The notes beneath the pieces are model-generated. The model did not search any database and had not been told where the DNA came from. It saw nothing but the letters and a program-made list of their open reading frames with translations. A program made the translations under genes and the position numbers. From Plantago ovata (taxonomy: Eukaryota > Streptophyta > Magnoliopsida > Lamiales > Plantaginaceae), in NCBI GenBank assembly GCA_028274465.1, contig CM051458.1, forward strand, positions 20,041,566 through 20,105,565: 64,000 nucleotides of DNA, given 5' to 3'. Of this stretch, positions 1 to 10,590 are shown in pieces; position 1 is the stretch's first letter, and each line of letters opens with the position of its first letter.

Positions 1-1027
1 CATGAAGACTAGAAGACAAATGAAGGACGCTGCTAAAAGTACAAAAGCAAGATAGTGACATCTTAAGGAACAAAGCCTTAGAATTTGAAATTCAAACGGC
101 TCCCTTGATTCACTATAAATAGAGGTCATCCGGCAAAGAGTTGAAGTGTGTCAACAATGTGATCAAACTCTCACTTGTGCTTAAACACTCAATCTTCCAT
201 ACTCTTTACGGCCTATTGATCCGTTCCAAGACTTAAGCTTGAAACAAAAGCTACTTGTGAAGAAGTAGAACATTCACGGCTAAAAAAATTAGATAAGTGT
301 TCTTTGTTTTGAACAAGAACAAGTCTTGACACCAGAAACAACTTAACTTGCTTACTGAAAAGTATTACAAGTTGTGTTTCTTTAGATAACTTGTTATAGC
401 TGAAAAGTTATATTCAAGCGATCTCATCCCAAACCTCTCTAACTGATAAACACCCTTTTTCAGGCGTGAAATCAGGGGGAATTAATCAAGCATTGTGTTG
501 CTGATTATAAGTCCCAAGTTTGGTGGAGAACAAGGTTACAGTTCTCTAGTTAGGTTGGAAACGAAGCAAGTGTGCTTTGGTTTCTGAAGAATCATTATAG
601 ATAGGATTTGTAAGGAACCTCAATCTTATCTTAGTGGATTCAGTCCTAGAAAGGACAAAGTGGATTAGTTGAGAGATTACGCCACACTTACCACTATAAA
701 AGTGTTTGTGTGATTTACGTTACCGTATTTAGTTTTCAGCAATCTTTACTTTTTGTACACTGTCACTCTGTTCACTTGCTGAAACTAGCACTCTGTGAAA
801 AGCACTTATTGTATAAAGACTTCCGCACTCTGTTTTTTTTTTCAAGTACCAGTAAAACTCGTTACTGAAAAGTAACTAGTACTTGCTGAGAAAGTTAAGT
901 ACCAGCAAACTCATTACTGAAAAGTAATAAGCACTTGCTGAGAAAGTTTTTAAAAGACGAAAGTTTGAAAAGACTATTCACCCCCCTCCCCGTCTAGTCT
1001 TTTCTTGTTAGTTTAAAGGGACCAACA
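1..1027 (+). mobile_element. SIRE-type Ty1/copia LTR, left end outside window
   Basis: The segment ends in ...GGGACCAACA and carries the run ACTATTCACCCCCC near its end, a layout typical of SIRE/Maximus LTRs. From about 328 to 1027 it matches, in reverse complement, 54898-55595, which is the 3' LTR of the - strand SIRE element at the other end of the window. A TATA box sits at 112-122, so 1 to about 327 is read as U3/R. Whether it is a solo LTR or the 3' LTR of an element lying to the left cannot be decided here. It is a fossil; the two copies differ at many scattered positions. Confidence 0.8.
112..122 (+). promoter_or_regulatory. TATA box of the SIRE-type LTR
   Basis: CTATAAATAGA lies in the LTR about 900 bp before its 3' end, in the position expected for the LTR promoter. 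The corresponding part of the right-hand SIRE LTR is missing, where a palindromic insertion lies instead. Confidence 0.55.
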
Positions 1028-2140
1028 ACCTTCTTAATGATGGATTGTGAAAATCTTATGTCTATTGGCATTTGAAGTTTACAGAAGCAATGAATTGATA
1101 TTCCATTTAGGATTGTCTCATTAAGCCTATTTGAGAAGTTGATGAGAAGACCTTAAGGTGAAGGACTATAACCCTTCAGTAAAACTCATTGTTTGTATTG
1201 TACCTTATCAAGTCTAAGGCATTAAGTAATATACATATTGGAACATGAATATGAATGAAGCATATATAGCATTTGCAATGTAGAGTTCTACATAGTTTAT
1301 GCATATGGTTTGTTTGCATACGTTTTGTTAGTGGAAATATATATGGTCGATATTATAAAGACCCATGATTGAGTTATTTAGAAGCTGCAATTTGATGTTA
1401 TCTTTTAGTATTAAGGAACCAAGAAGTAAAGATTGACATACATGGTATTGTTTACTTATAGTTATAAGTGAGCTAGTCGATCGTATATAAATTGCTTACC
1501 AGTTGTGAAGACATGATATATTTGTTGTTTACATCAGTATACCATTCAGGGTAAGATACAGTGTTTGTTATGGAGTAATTAAACAGACATTCAGTTTTTG
1601 AAGGTTTTTCCTTTAGGGGTCTCAAGTTTTATCATTTCCTGAAGGAGACAATTAAGGAATTCTACAGAATACTGCTCTCGGTTGTCTTCTCCAAGAACAA
1701 TAATGCAGTAGTAGATTTGAGTTTATCGACATAAAAAACCTCATAGTTAATAAGAGCATTTAAGGGATTTAGGTGTCCATGAAGTGATGAGTATAGTTTT
1801 GGCTCATGACTCTTGCTTACCGGTACTTCAGATTTCGAGTCATGAAACTTTTATACTTCTCAATAATTCGTAAAATTAAGTTTCTATTTGATCTATAGAC
1901 ATACATAATAATGTTTAAGTGAAGTTAAATCTTGGAGATATGTTTGCGCATATTAAAGTTTATCCGTGGGGATAATCTGAAGTTGGACCCGAATGATTAT
2001 GTAGTAATTCATTCATTAAGATAATTTGCTCATTTAGTGTTATTTTAAAGGGAATTGTGCATGTGATACATGAAGGGACGACTTGTTATATTGGAGCATT
2101 ACCGCTATGATTCGTTCATAAGTATTCTTTAAAATAGTGG
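1028..2140. other. AT-rich DNA with no recognisable gene
   Basis: No long reading frame, RNA gene or terminal repeat is seen. Its position before a copia-like LTR end makes a very decayed retroelement interior possible, but no domain could be recognised by eye. Confidence 0.4.
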
Positions 2141-2595
2141 GATTGTTGTGAATATCATTAGAAATAAATACGTTTGGCCATATTCAGTTTTCTAGACATT
2201 GATAAGTGTCATGGGACCAACACATTAACACTTATTATTTAGATTAATGTCTAGTGATTTATTTCTATTAAGAGTCACATATTATATTAGTTATTATTAT
2301 TGACTAGGACTCAACTCTGATGGATAGAAGAGTCTTAGACTAACTCTGGAACGGGTCCTTACCTAGCCTTTATATATATAAGCGTGTGTGTACAACCATC
2401 AGTACAGCTAACTACAGAAAAGGCATAGGTCAGAAACCCTAGAACTCCCAAATCTCCACTTCTGTTCTATCTTGCAGGTACAACGAAGTCCCTGTAGCAC
2501 AATGGCGGTACTGTAGCAGATCGGAGATCAGATTGGTTGCTTGGCATAGCTTGGAACGCGTTTGGAGGTAGGTCTTGTTGACAGTTTTTCTTACA
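2141..2595 (+). mobile_element. copia-like LTR fragment (3' part)
   Basis: The stretch has an LTR-like order: a TATA-like run at about 2371-2382 (TATATATATAAG), a leader-like part with AACCCTAGAA and CTTGCAGGTAC, and an end in TTTTTCTTACA at 2595. The same order and ending occur in the copia LTRs at 32969-35064. It also contains an imperfect inverted repeat at about 2160-2277, with matching blocks GAAATAAAT, CTAGACATT and ATAAGTGT in the two arms. The start is uncertain and no target duplication was found, so this is a family-level guess. Confidence 0.4.
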
Positions 2596-2748
2596 CAACA
2601 TACAGATTAAATTAACTAAACATGAAGCATACCAAAATAAAAGTACACAAGGCTAAAGACGGAAGGATAAGAGAGTCTTTCCTTAGATAAGTGCACTTCA
2701 GTTTTCGATCAAACAACCATCCCACCAGCACATGGGAAGACAACAACT

Positions 2749-2872
2749 TCAGACCTGAGGCTTCAAGGGATGGGTGCTCCCACCAAAATCTGCAGTGTCT
2801 TTCAGAGTTACAAGTATGTCTTTAACATCTTTACGGCCTGCAGCAAGCAAAGTTCCATCTAAGATTTCTACT
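2749..2872 (-). pseudogene. possible terminal exon of a host gene (remnant)
   Basis: On the - strand an open frame runs to a TGA at 2749-2751 and reads like ordinary soluble protein, ending ...ADFGGSTHPLKPQV. A strong acceptor-like sequence, TTGCTTGCTGCAG, lies just upstream, so the exon could begin at 2837. Alternatively the same frame stays open back to about 2872. I do not recognise the family. No upstream exon is visible before the satellite array at 4250, so it is either the tail of a gene cut by repeats or a captured fragment. Codon use looks normal, but the length is too short to be sure it is coding. Confidence 0.3.
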
Positions 2873-2910
2873 CATGCAGACATAAATGCTTAAATATGTT
2901 AAATTATCCT

Positions 2911-3140
2911 CCTATGCAGGCTGTTTAACACATTTCACATCCCCAAGCCCGTATCACGGGATAATCCAATATTGTCAATGCTAAATCGTAGGGCCATTAG
3001 CAATATGATACAAAGAAGAAATGTTCAGTTATTTTCCTACCCAGGCTCCTATGCAGGCTCTTTAAGACAGTTCTTTTTCAGATCTCCCCCCCCCCCAAGC
3101 ACGAGATAAATCATATATCCAATATTGCGCATGCTAAATC
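2911..3140. repeat. diverged direct duplication of an intron-like segment
   Basis: Two adjacent copies begin with CCTATGCAGG (2911 and 3048). Both continue through a C-rich patch and TCCAATATTG to GCTAAATCGTA. They differ by substitutions and small indels, including a poly-C run in the second copy. If the exon at 2749-2872 is real, this lies in the intron upstream of it. Confidence 0.6.
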
Positions 3141-3335
3141 GTATAGCAAATTTGTCAACAAACTAAATGATGAGAAGTGCTACAGATGTTCAGCATGAAG
3201 TCAATTGACAGGAAACGTAAAACTTGTCTATTTGAATTTACATTGAAAAAAATAAAAGCAAAGGAACAGTTCCCTAAACTCTAGGACCAATACTAGAAGT
3301 AAGGACACTAAATGCTACAACAAGCAGGAAAATTA

Positions 3336-3472
3336 TTACCTAGACCAGGTCTAGGACTCATCCATATTCCTTGTGGCTAGAATTGATCCACAATACACAT
3401 TAATTAAGTGTGACCCACAATAATTGTTGACCACATGATCTACGATATTAAATATAGACCTGGTCTAGGTAA
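3336..3472. mobile_element. MITE with 18-bp perfect terminal inverted repeats
   Basis: TTACCTAGACCAGGTCTA at 3336-3353 is the exact reverse complement of 3455-3472. The 137-bp unit has no coding capacity. The flanks do not give a clean target duplication, so the superfamily is left open. The termini are themselves partly palindromic. Confidence 0.7.
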
Positions 3473-4249
3473 GTATTTCCCAACAACCAGCCCATACATA
3501 TAATTTATATAATATATGAAAAGAAGAATAATTGATTGGTTGAGCTTAGTCCATGCTAATTCTAACAGTTTCATTGATTAAAATTCAATAAATGTCATTA
3601 GTGAACATAGAGACTCAATATTCTACTATGACAAAAATAATTGAACAAAAACATGTATGCACTTTGAAATGGCCTAGACAACTGGAATTAAATAAAACAC
3701 TCACCAAAATTCTCATGTCCAAACAACCAAATTTCAAATCCCATTTCCCAGATCTCTAAACAACAGCAAACATACTTAATACTTATGCTACACACATGCT
3801 GATTTACATGGTGCAGCCATGACTCGTCTGAGCACAAACAACTCAGTTCCAAATTATCAATTAACATAGTACAACGCCAAGAGACAAGAGTCGCATTGGC
3901 ACAAACAGAAAACAAGACCGGTTAATACACAAGATCGGTTGATTGGTTAAAATTCATGATCAATTAATACACCATGCTCCTTTTTTTCAATAGAAAATCA
4001 TGTAGATTTTTCCGAAAGGTAGGTTGATATGTTTATCGAAAGGTCGCTTCTTTCGTACGTGTATTTAGTAACATATTTAATTTAATGAAATCACTACTCA
4101 TATAATGAAAGAGATAATTACAAATAGGAGTATATATTAAACGATTTTTACTGCTTGATATAATATTTATATGATTATATACATTTAATCCAAAAATTAT
4201 ATTATGTGTTGACCGCTCTTTGTATTTAAAAGACATATTCCTTCAATAG
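3473..4249. other. AT-rich DNA with no recognisable feature
   Basis: Only short chance reading frames on both strands, without domains. Nothing here could be supported as a gene. Confidence 0.5.
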
Positions 4250-6594
4250 TTTAAAATATTATTTGGTTTCTACATGCCTATTTAGCAATAATTTAGAATC
4301 CTATATGTGTTCGTCGGGTCTATTTTACAATAATTTAGAATACTAATTGTATACGACAGACCTATGACACAATAATTGAGAATATTAAATGTATTCGACG
4401 GGTTTATTTCACAATAATTTAGAAAACCAATAATTGCATCCGACTTATCTATTCCACAATAATTTAGAATACTAATTGCATCCGACTAATCTATTTCGAA
4501 ATAATTTAGAACACTAATTGCGATCGACGGGTTGCGTTTGACGGGGGTCTATTTGGCAATAATTTAGAATATTGATTGTGTCTCACGGGTCCATTCTGCA
4601 ATAATTTATAACACTACATGCAATCGACATGTCTATTCCATTATAATTTAGAATACTAACAGCGTTCGAGGAGTCTATAGCACAATAATTTAGAACACTA
4701 AATACGTTTTGCGGGTCCACTCCGTACTAATCTTAAACACTCACGGCAAACGACGTGTCTATTCCACAACCATTTAAAATACTTGCAATAAAGAGTTCGG
4801 ATGGATTGTTCCACAATAGTGCAGTAAAGATTTTTGTTTCCTACCCAATTATTTGATGATAATGAAGACAAATGATTTTACTTGATTTTCGTATTCTATA
4901 CAAATTTCTACAAATAGAAAAGATGAAATTTTACATTAGAAGCATATTAATAATTCAATGATAGTATTCACAAACAATATTGATCTGAATGAGATGGATA
5001 GAGTCTCCATATCATAACGATAGAAAATCCATAAACAATACTTTAGTGACTCCGACCCATGCCATATTCTAAATGTTAGTTTCATTGGTTCAAAATTGAT
5101 CCGATCATACAGGGTCCAATAAATCATGGGATGATATGGGTCCAGGTTTGGACCACTCGAATACTCATGAAATGTCATATGTGTAAATGACTTAGAATAG
5201 TAAATGCAATCGATTAGTCTATTTAGTACTAATTTAGAACAATAATTGTAATCGACAGGTCTAATCCGTAATAATTGATAATACTAATTGCGTTCCATGG
5301 GTTTATTACACAATAAAATACTAATTTGTGTTTAGATAACCTATTTATTAAATAGTTTAGAACACTATATGTGTGTTGGACGGGCCTATTCAACAATAAT
5401 TTAGAACCCTAGCTAGCTAACCGTGTTTGTCGGGTCTATTATAATTTGTAACACTAATTGTATATGACGTGCCTATTTCACAGTAATTTACAACATTAAA
5501 TGTATTCGACATGCTTATATCACAATAAATTAGAACACTAATTGCACTAGACGGGTCTCTTCCTCACTAATTTAGAATACTAATTGCATCTGACTGATCT
5601 ATTTTGAAATAATTTTAGACACTAACTTCAATCGGGGTTTATTCTGTAATAATTTAGAATACTAACGGTGTTCGACGAGTATATTCCGTAATGGCTTAGA
5701 ATATTGATTGTGTTCGACGGGTCTATTCTACAAAAATTTAGAACACAAACTACAATCTACTTGTATATTCCGCAATAATTTTGAATATGAAATGCATTTG
5801 ATGGGTCTATTCTACAATAATTTAGAACACAAACTTCAATCTACTTGTATATTCAACAATAATTTTGAATACTATCTGCGTTTGACGGGTCTATCCCTCA
5901 GTAATTTAGAACACTAAATGTGTTTGGCGGGTCTACTCCGTATTAATTTTGAAGACTCATATTCCACAGTAATTTAGAATACTAAGAATAAACAGTAGTA
6001 AAGAGTTTGGCCGGATTATCTCATGGTAGTATAGTAAATATTTTGTTTTCGACACAATTGTTTGATGATAATGATACTCGACCTCAGTATATTCCGTACA
6101 AATGTCTATAAATAGAAAATATGAAATCTTACATTAGAAACATGCTAATAATAAAACGAATTAATGTTAGTTATTGAGAGTGTTGATCTAAAGGGAGAGT
6201 GTACACCATATCTGTATTTTACTTTCGACGGGTCATACACAATACTTTACTGATCCAAACCCAAGACGTATTATAAACGTTAATTTTATTGGATCTAGAT
6301 GGATCCAGTTATGAGTAGAGTTAGAGTCCAATAAATCATGATTCAACATACGTAGGTCTAGGTTTGGACCAATTGAATACCTCTGAAGAGTTATATGTGC
6401 AAATGATTTGGAATAGTAATTAACTACAATCCACGTGCCTATTGACAATAATATAGAACCCTAAATGCAACCGACGGGTCTATTTCGTAATAATCATAAA
6501 TAATAATGGCGCTCAATGGGTTTATTACATACTATAATAATTAACAATATTAATTGTGTTTAAAAGATCTATTTCCTCAATAGTTAGTACATTA
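4250..6594. repeat. degenerate tandem repeat array, unit about 55-60 bp
   Basis: A unit of the form CACAATAATTTAGAA-CACTAATTG-(CGTTCGACGGGTCTATT) recurs dozens of times with heavy point divergence and small indels. The repeat is interrupted by two related non-unit blocks (about 4800-5200 and 6000-6425). Reading frames inside it are repetitive by-products. The array ends against the CACTA element at 6595. Confidence 0.8.
4790..6425. repeat. higher-order block repeated about 1.2 kb apart
   Basis: The block at about 4790-5200 and the block at about 6000-6425 share the same order of landmarks: a TTTGATGATAATGA patch, ACAAATAGAAAA or ATAAATAGAAAA, TTACATTAGAA, ACAATACTTTA, and a GGTTTGGACCA patch followed by TATGTG. 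Each is followed by more of the short-unit array. This is a higher-order organisation of short units plus one spacer block. Confidence 0.65.
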
Positions 6595-7660
6595 CACTAC
6601 AAGAAAACAGCCAAATAGAGACAGATTAATAGCAACGGGATGCGATCCGTCGCAAAATAGCGACGGATAGGTGATTTTAGCGACGGATACAAATCTGACT
6701 GGTAATAAGCGACAGATAAGTTTATCCGTCGCTAAATTTAGAGACGGATGGACTTATTCATCTTTATATGAGTTTACCATTTTGTAATTAATAGAAAAGA
6801 AAAATCATTAAATAAAATATAGCGACAGATAAGGCCTATCCGTCGTTAAATTTTAAAAGAAAAAAAAAAGAAAAGAGAATATAAAGATTAGATCTAGATC
6901 TAGATTCATTATATTTTCTTCTTCTTCCTCCTCTCCCTTCTCTCTTCTCTTCCTCTTCCACCCGACAAGCACCCACCACCACCAATTCCTACGCCCCGCC
7001 ACTTCCTCCACCCCCTACACCGCCACTTCCTCCACGACGCACCCGCCCCAACACCACCACGTTCGATTCGCTCCTCCCACCCTCCACCTCCATCGACATC
7101 CACCGGCGCGGTACCACCACCACCACCCCTCTTTACTCGGTCATTGACGGGTTTGGAGCACCACCACCGGCAAGGCGGTTCTACAACGACCACCACCACC
7201 CACGGCTCCACGTATGAATCAGAAACCCTAAATCCTAAACCCTAACATTTGGGGCTTTTTATTTTTTTTTATTTGGTAAAATTCGATTTTGATTCTGATT
7301 ATAATGCTTAATAATATGTATGTGTTAGGTTAAAATGATTTTGTTTGTGTCAATTCCGTTTGTTGGCTTATTTGTTTCTTTTTGTAATTTTTATAAGTGA
7401 TGTTATTTGGAAACTTCACTCATTCTGATTATTGTGCCTTATGAATTTGTTTGTTTGTTTGTTAGTATTGTGGTTCTTCTAATTTCGACTGAATTTGAGC
7501 GTATAGGAATCCAATTATATATGCATTTCTCTCCGTTTATGTGTGTCTCTGTACACAATTAAGACCAAACACCCATTTGTCTAGCTAATTAAAAAAAATA
7601 AAATGATGATAATTTTTGTCAAGTACACAATTTAAATGGTACCTTGGTACTTTCTTGCAG

Positions 7661-7720
7661 ATAGATATGCCCGCACTAAGGCAAACGGGGGAGCATCACC
7701 AGGATTTGGAAATTCCTAAG
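7661..7720 (+). other. exon-like fragment captured in the CACTA element
   Basis: Sixty bases open in one frame (IDMPALRQTGEHHQDLEIPK) lie between an acceptor-like TTTCTTGCAG and a donor-like AAG|GTACAA. The upstream CT-rich and GC-rich segment at 6900-7220 resembles a 5' untranslated region with a first exon. I do not recognise the source gene; capture of a gene start with introns is an inference. Confidence 0.35.
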
Positions 7721-7830
7721 GTACAAGTCTTATATGTTCTTGTATTGATGGTCATATGTAGAGTACTGCTTAATTCTTGCTTACACGCCTATTTTCTATA
7801 GTAAAGGTAGTACTATTTCTTATTTTATGT

Positions 7831-7868
7831 TTCTCACTAAATGCGAGAGGTCGTGAGTCGATTCTCGC
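7831..7868 (+). pseudogene. tRNA-Pro-like 3' half, partial relic
   Basis: The 38 bases TTCTCACTAAATGCGAGAGG to ...CGATTCTCGC match the anticodon-stem and T-arm region of the fuller relic at 8046-8114. A third scrap of the 5' end (GGGTGTTTGGTATGATG) lies at 7983-7999. The element therefore holds pieces of the same tRNA-like sequence more than once. Confidence 0.5.
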
Positions 7869-8045
7869 TGTAATATGCATACGGCTTTGGTATTTGATTT
7901 ACTGTGTTACATATATTTTTGTTTTTTCTTCTTATTGGATGGGCCTCTTAAGTTCTTTTTCTCGTAAGAAATTATATTTGCCGGGTGTTTGGTATGATGA
8001 AAGAATATTTTGTCTCTTGATTATTTTTTGTAATATAAGAAAAAT

Positions 8046-8114
8046 GGGTGTTTGGTCTAGTGGTATGATTCTCGCTTAATGCGAGAGATCGAGAGTTCGA
8101 TTCTCGCAACACCT
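8046..8114 (+). pseudogene. tRNA-Pro-like relic inside the CACTA element
   Basis: The 69 bases follow the plant tRNA-Pro pattern: acceptor GGGTGTT pairing with AACACCT (one wobble), D-arm region TGGTCTAGTGGTATGATTC (box A), and a T arm with stem CGAGA/TCTCG around GTTCGAT (box B). The anticodon stem CTCGC/GCGAG closes a loop of only five bases, TTAAT, where seven including the anticodon TGG are expected. It therefore cannot decode proline. Both internal pol III boxes remain recognisable. Confidence 0.75.
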
Positions 8115-8522
8115 CTCATTGCGTTGGATTATAGAAATTATATTGTAGGTGAATTATATTTTAAAATTTTTATTATATTGTATGTGAATTATAGAAAGTA
8201 AAAGAAATTAAAATTTTTTTAGAACATAGCGACGGATGGGTTTATCCGTCTCTATGTATGAACAAAGTCAGTCGTGCCACGTGTCCAAGTACTGAGCGAC
8301 GGATTTGCGTTGACCAATTGAGAGACGGATATATTTATCCGTCGCTAAATTTAGCGACGGACAGGCCCAATCCGTCGCTAATTGATTAGCGACGCCACTT
8401 TTTGCGACGTCCTATTTAGCGACGGAATTAAAGACCGTCGCTAAGCTCCGATAGCGACGGATTTGGCCTGAATAGCGACGGATTCCATCCATCCGTCACT
8501 GTTCTCCTATTTTCTTGTAGTG

Positions 8523-9881
8523 CTAAAAGGAATTCGATCAAAAATAAGTAAGCACCATCCGGAACTAAATGAAAATCAATGACACAAACTAATCGCCATC
8601 CGATACTAAATAACCATCCCAAAAATAAAACAAATTCGATCAAAAAAGTAATCACCATTTGAAACTAAATGAAAATCAATGACACCAACTAATCTTCATG
8701 GGAAAACTAATTAACCATCCGAAATTAAAAGAAATTCGATCAAAATAAGTAATCACCATCCGAAACTAAAATGAAAATCAATGACACCAACTAATCTCTA
8801 TCCGAAACAAGTAATCATAATTATATCAATGTTATTGTATTCTGTATTGAATGTTTCGCTTTTGCGTGATAAATGTTTGTCAACATTATATTAAAATGTT
8901 CTTTCATTTATTGTCAAATGTTTAGCTTATTCCGCAACAATGTTATATGAAAATACTCAAAAGTTGTAATATTTTAGTACCAAATGTTTCAACTTTTTGA
9001 CTTCAACGTTATATTATTCTGTATTGAATGTTTCACTTATTTCTCATCAATGTTATATGAAAATAAGTAATCACCATCCGAAAGAAATTGAAAATCGATG
9101 ACACCAACTAATCTCCATCCGAAACTAAAACAAATTCGAACAAAATATGTAATCATCATTCGAAACTAAATGACAATCAATGACACCAATTAATCTCCAT
9201 CCGAAACTAAATAACCATCCAAAAGTAAAACAAATTCGATCAAACTAACTAATCACTAGCCGAAACTAAATGAAAATCAATTACACCAAATAATCTCCAT
9301 TCGAAACTAAATAACCATCTGAAACTAAAAGAAATTCGATCAAAAGTAATCACTATCCGAAACTAAATGAAAATCAAATGACACCAACTAATCTCCATCC
9401 GAAACTAAAACAAATTCGATCGAAATAAGTAATCACCACCCGAAACTAAATAACCATCTGAATCTAAAAGAAATTCGATCAAAATAAGTAATCACCATCC
9501 GAAACTAAATAAAAACCAATGACTCTAATTAATCTTCATCCGTAACTAAATAACCATCCGAAACTAAAAGAAATTCGATCAAAATAACTAATCACCATCC
9601 GAAACTAAATGAAAATCAATACCACCAACTAAACTCCACCCAAAACTAAATAACCATCAGAAACTAAAAGAAATTCGATCAAAACCGTCCAAAACTTAAA
9701 TGAAATTTGTGAAAATTACCTAATCACCATCCAAAACTAAATGAGAATCGATCAAACCAACTAATTCTCGTTCGAAACAAAATGAAAGTTGATGACACGA
9801 ACTAAATAGCATCCGAAACTAAATGAAAATCGATGACACCAACTAATCTTCATCCGAAACTACTAAATAACCATTCGAAAC
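8523..9881. repeat. degenerate minisatellite (ACCATCCGAAACTAAA family)
   Basis: Units built from ACCATCCGAAACTAAATG, AAAATCAATGACACCAACTA and AAATTCGATCAAAATAAGTA recur about every 60-110 bp with deletions and substitutions. A patch at about 8820-9060 uses another short unit around CAATGTTATATGAAAAT. The array stops exactly at the Tat LTR start (9882), so the gypsy element inserted into it. It differs from the array left of the CACTA element. Confidence 0.8.
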
Positions 9882-10574
9882 TGTTGGTGTTAAAATATGT
9901 CCAGTCCGCATGTACGAACTGGAGCGGTCTAAGAGCGCGACAAAGCATCAAGGGCAGTCCCTCAAAGGGCGCGACCACACCCAAGTATGTCACTTAGGTG
10001 TGGCTCGACCAACATACGGTCCGACCATCACTAAGAGGCCAACCCTCAAGATAAGCTCACTACAAGGACAATGCAGCTGTTGGGCTCGAGGAGGACCTTA
10101 CGTCAAGGTGACACCCTCTGAAAGAGACTAGGCAAAGCACTACTCGGACCACGGTCGTAAGAGGAAGGCACGAGGACCAAGGGCGACCACCCATGGTCGC
10201 TCCCTGTGGGACCCGTCTTCCAGAATACTCCATGGGACCCGAAAAGTCAATAATGCCCTCCAAACCCTAGTCAAGATGGTTGGTCCAAAGACCATGGACC
10301 TCCTTAATGGGCTTGGGCCAAATGAGGCTTCAATCTCGGCCGGACACTTGTCATGATCCTACATAAAGTGGCATTAAAATACTACAAGTATAAAAGGAGG
10401 CTCATTCATTATCCGCTGGGTAAGCATTCATAGTTCTCATCCACCACTCACCTACCACATTTACTACTCTTACTAGGGAAGCCGTTCAACTCCCTACACG
10501 TAAAGTCGTCCCTCCGGTTTGATCCTCGACAAACCGGGCACGAGGTACTAACCCCCCCCCTTCAGTCTCTTTCA
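9882..10574 (+). repeat. 5' LTR of the Tat element
   Basis: It begins TGTTGGTGTTAAAATATG directly after the minisatellite and runs to about 10574, with a TATA box at 10389-10397 (TATAAAAGG). The right border is approximate, because the usual primer-binding region is not evident and the gag tail follows closely. GC-rich, G/C-balanced sequence contrasts with the AT-rich array on its left. Confidence 0.7.
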
Positions 10575-10590
10575 GGTACGAGGAAGCTAC

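Larger units (their letters stand above)
6595..8522. mobile_element. CACTA (En/Spm) DNA transposon, non-autonomous
   Basis: The left end reads CACTACAAGAAAACAGCC and the right end is its inverted counterpart (CACTACAAGAAAATAGG on the - strand, ending at 8522). Subterminal copies of AGCGACGGAT in both orientations crowd 6640-6860 and 8228-8500, the usual transposase-binding arrangement. The flanking triplets are TTA and CTA, a 3-bp duplication with one mismatch. No transposase frame is present in 1928 bp. The interior holds a GC-rich gene-like start (about 6900-7220), an exon-like 60-bp piece and tRNA-Pro relics, so it looks like an element that has picked up foreign DNA. Confidence 0.9.

Noticed and set aside
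3688-3915. 75-residue cysteine-rich frame on the - strand
   Set aside because: No domain, no splice context, and composition like the surrounding non-coding DNA.
6909-7211. 100-residue glycine/valine/arginine-rich frame on the - strand
   Set aside because: It is the shadow of the CT- and GC-rich leader-like DNA in the CACTA element, with a biased composition and no domain.
4250-9881. Regular repeats with spacers resembling a CRISPR array
   Set aside because: Units are degenerate, lengths vary and there are no cas genes. The surrounding sequence is plant nuclear DNA; these are decayed tandem repeats.
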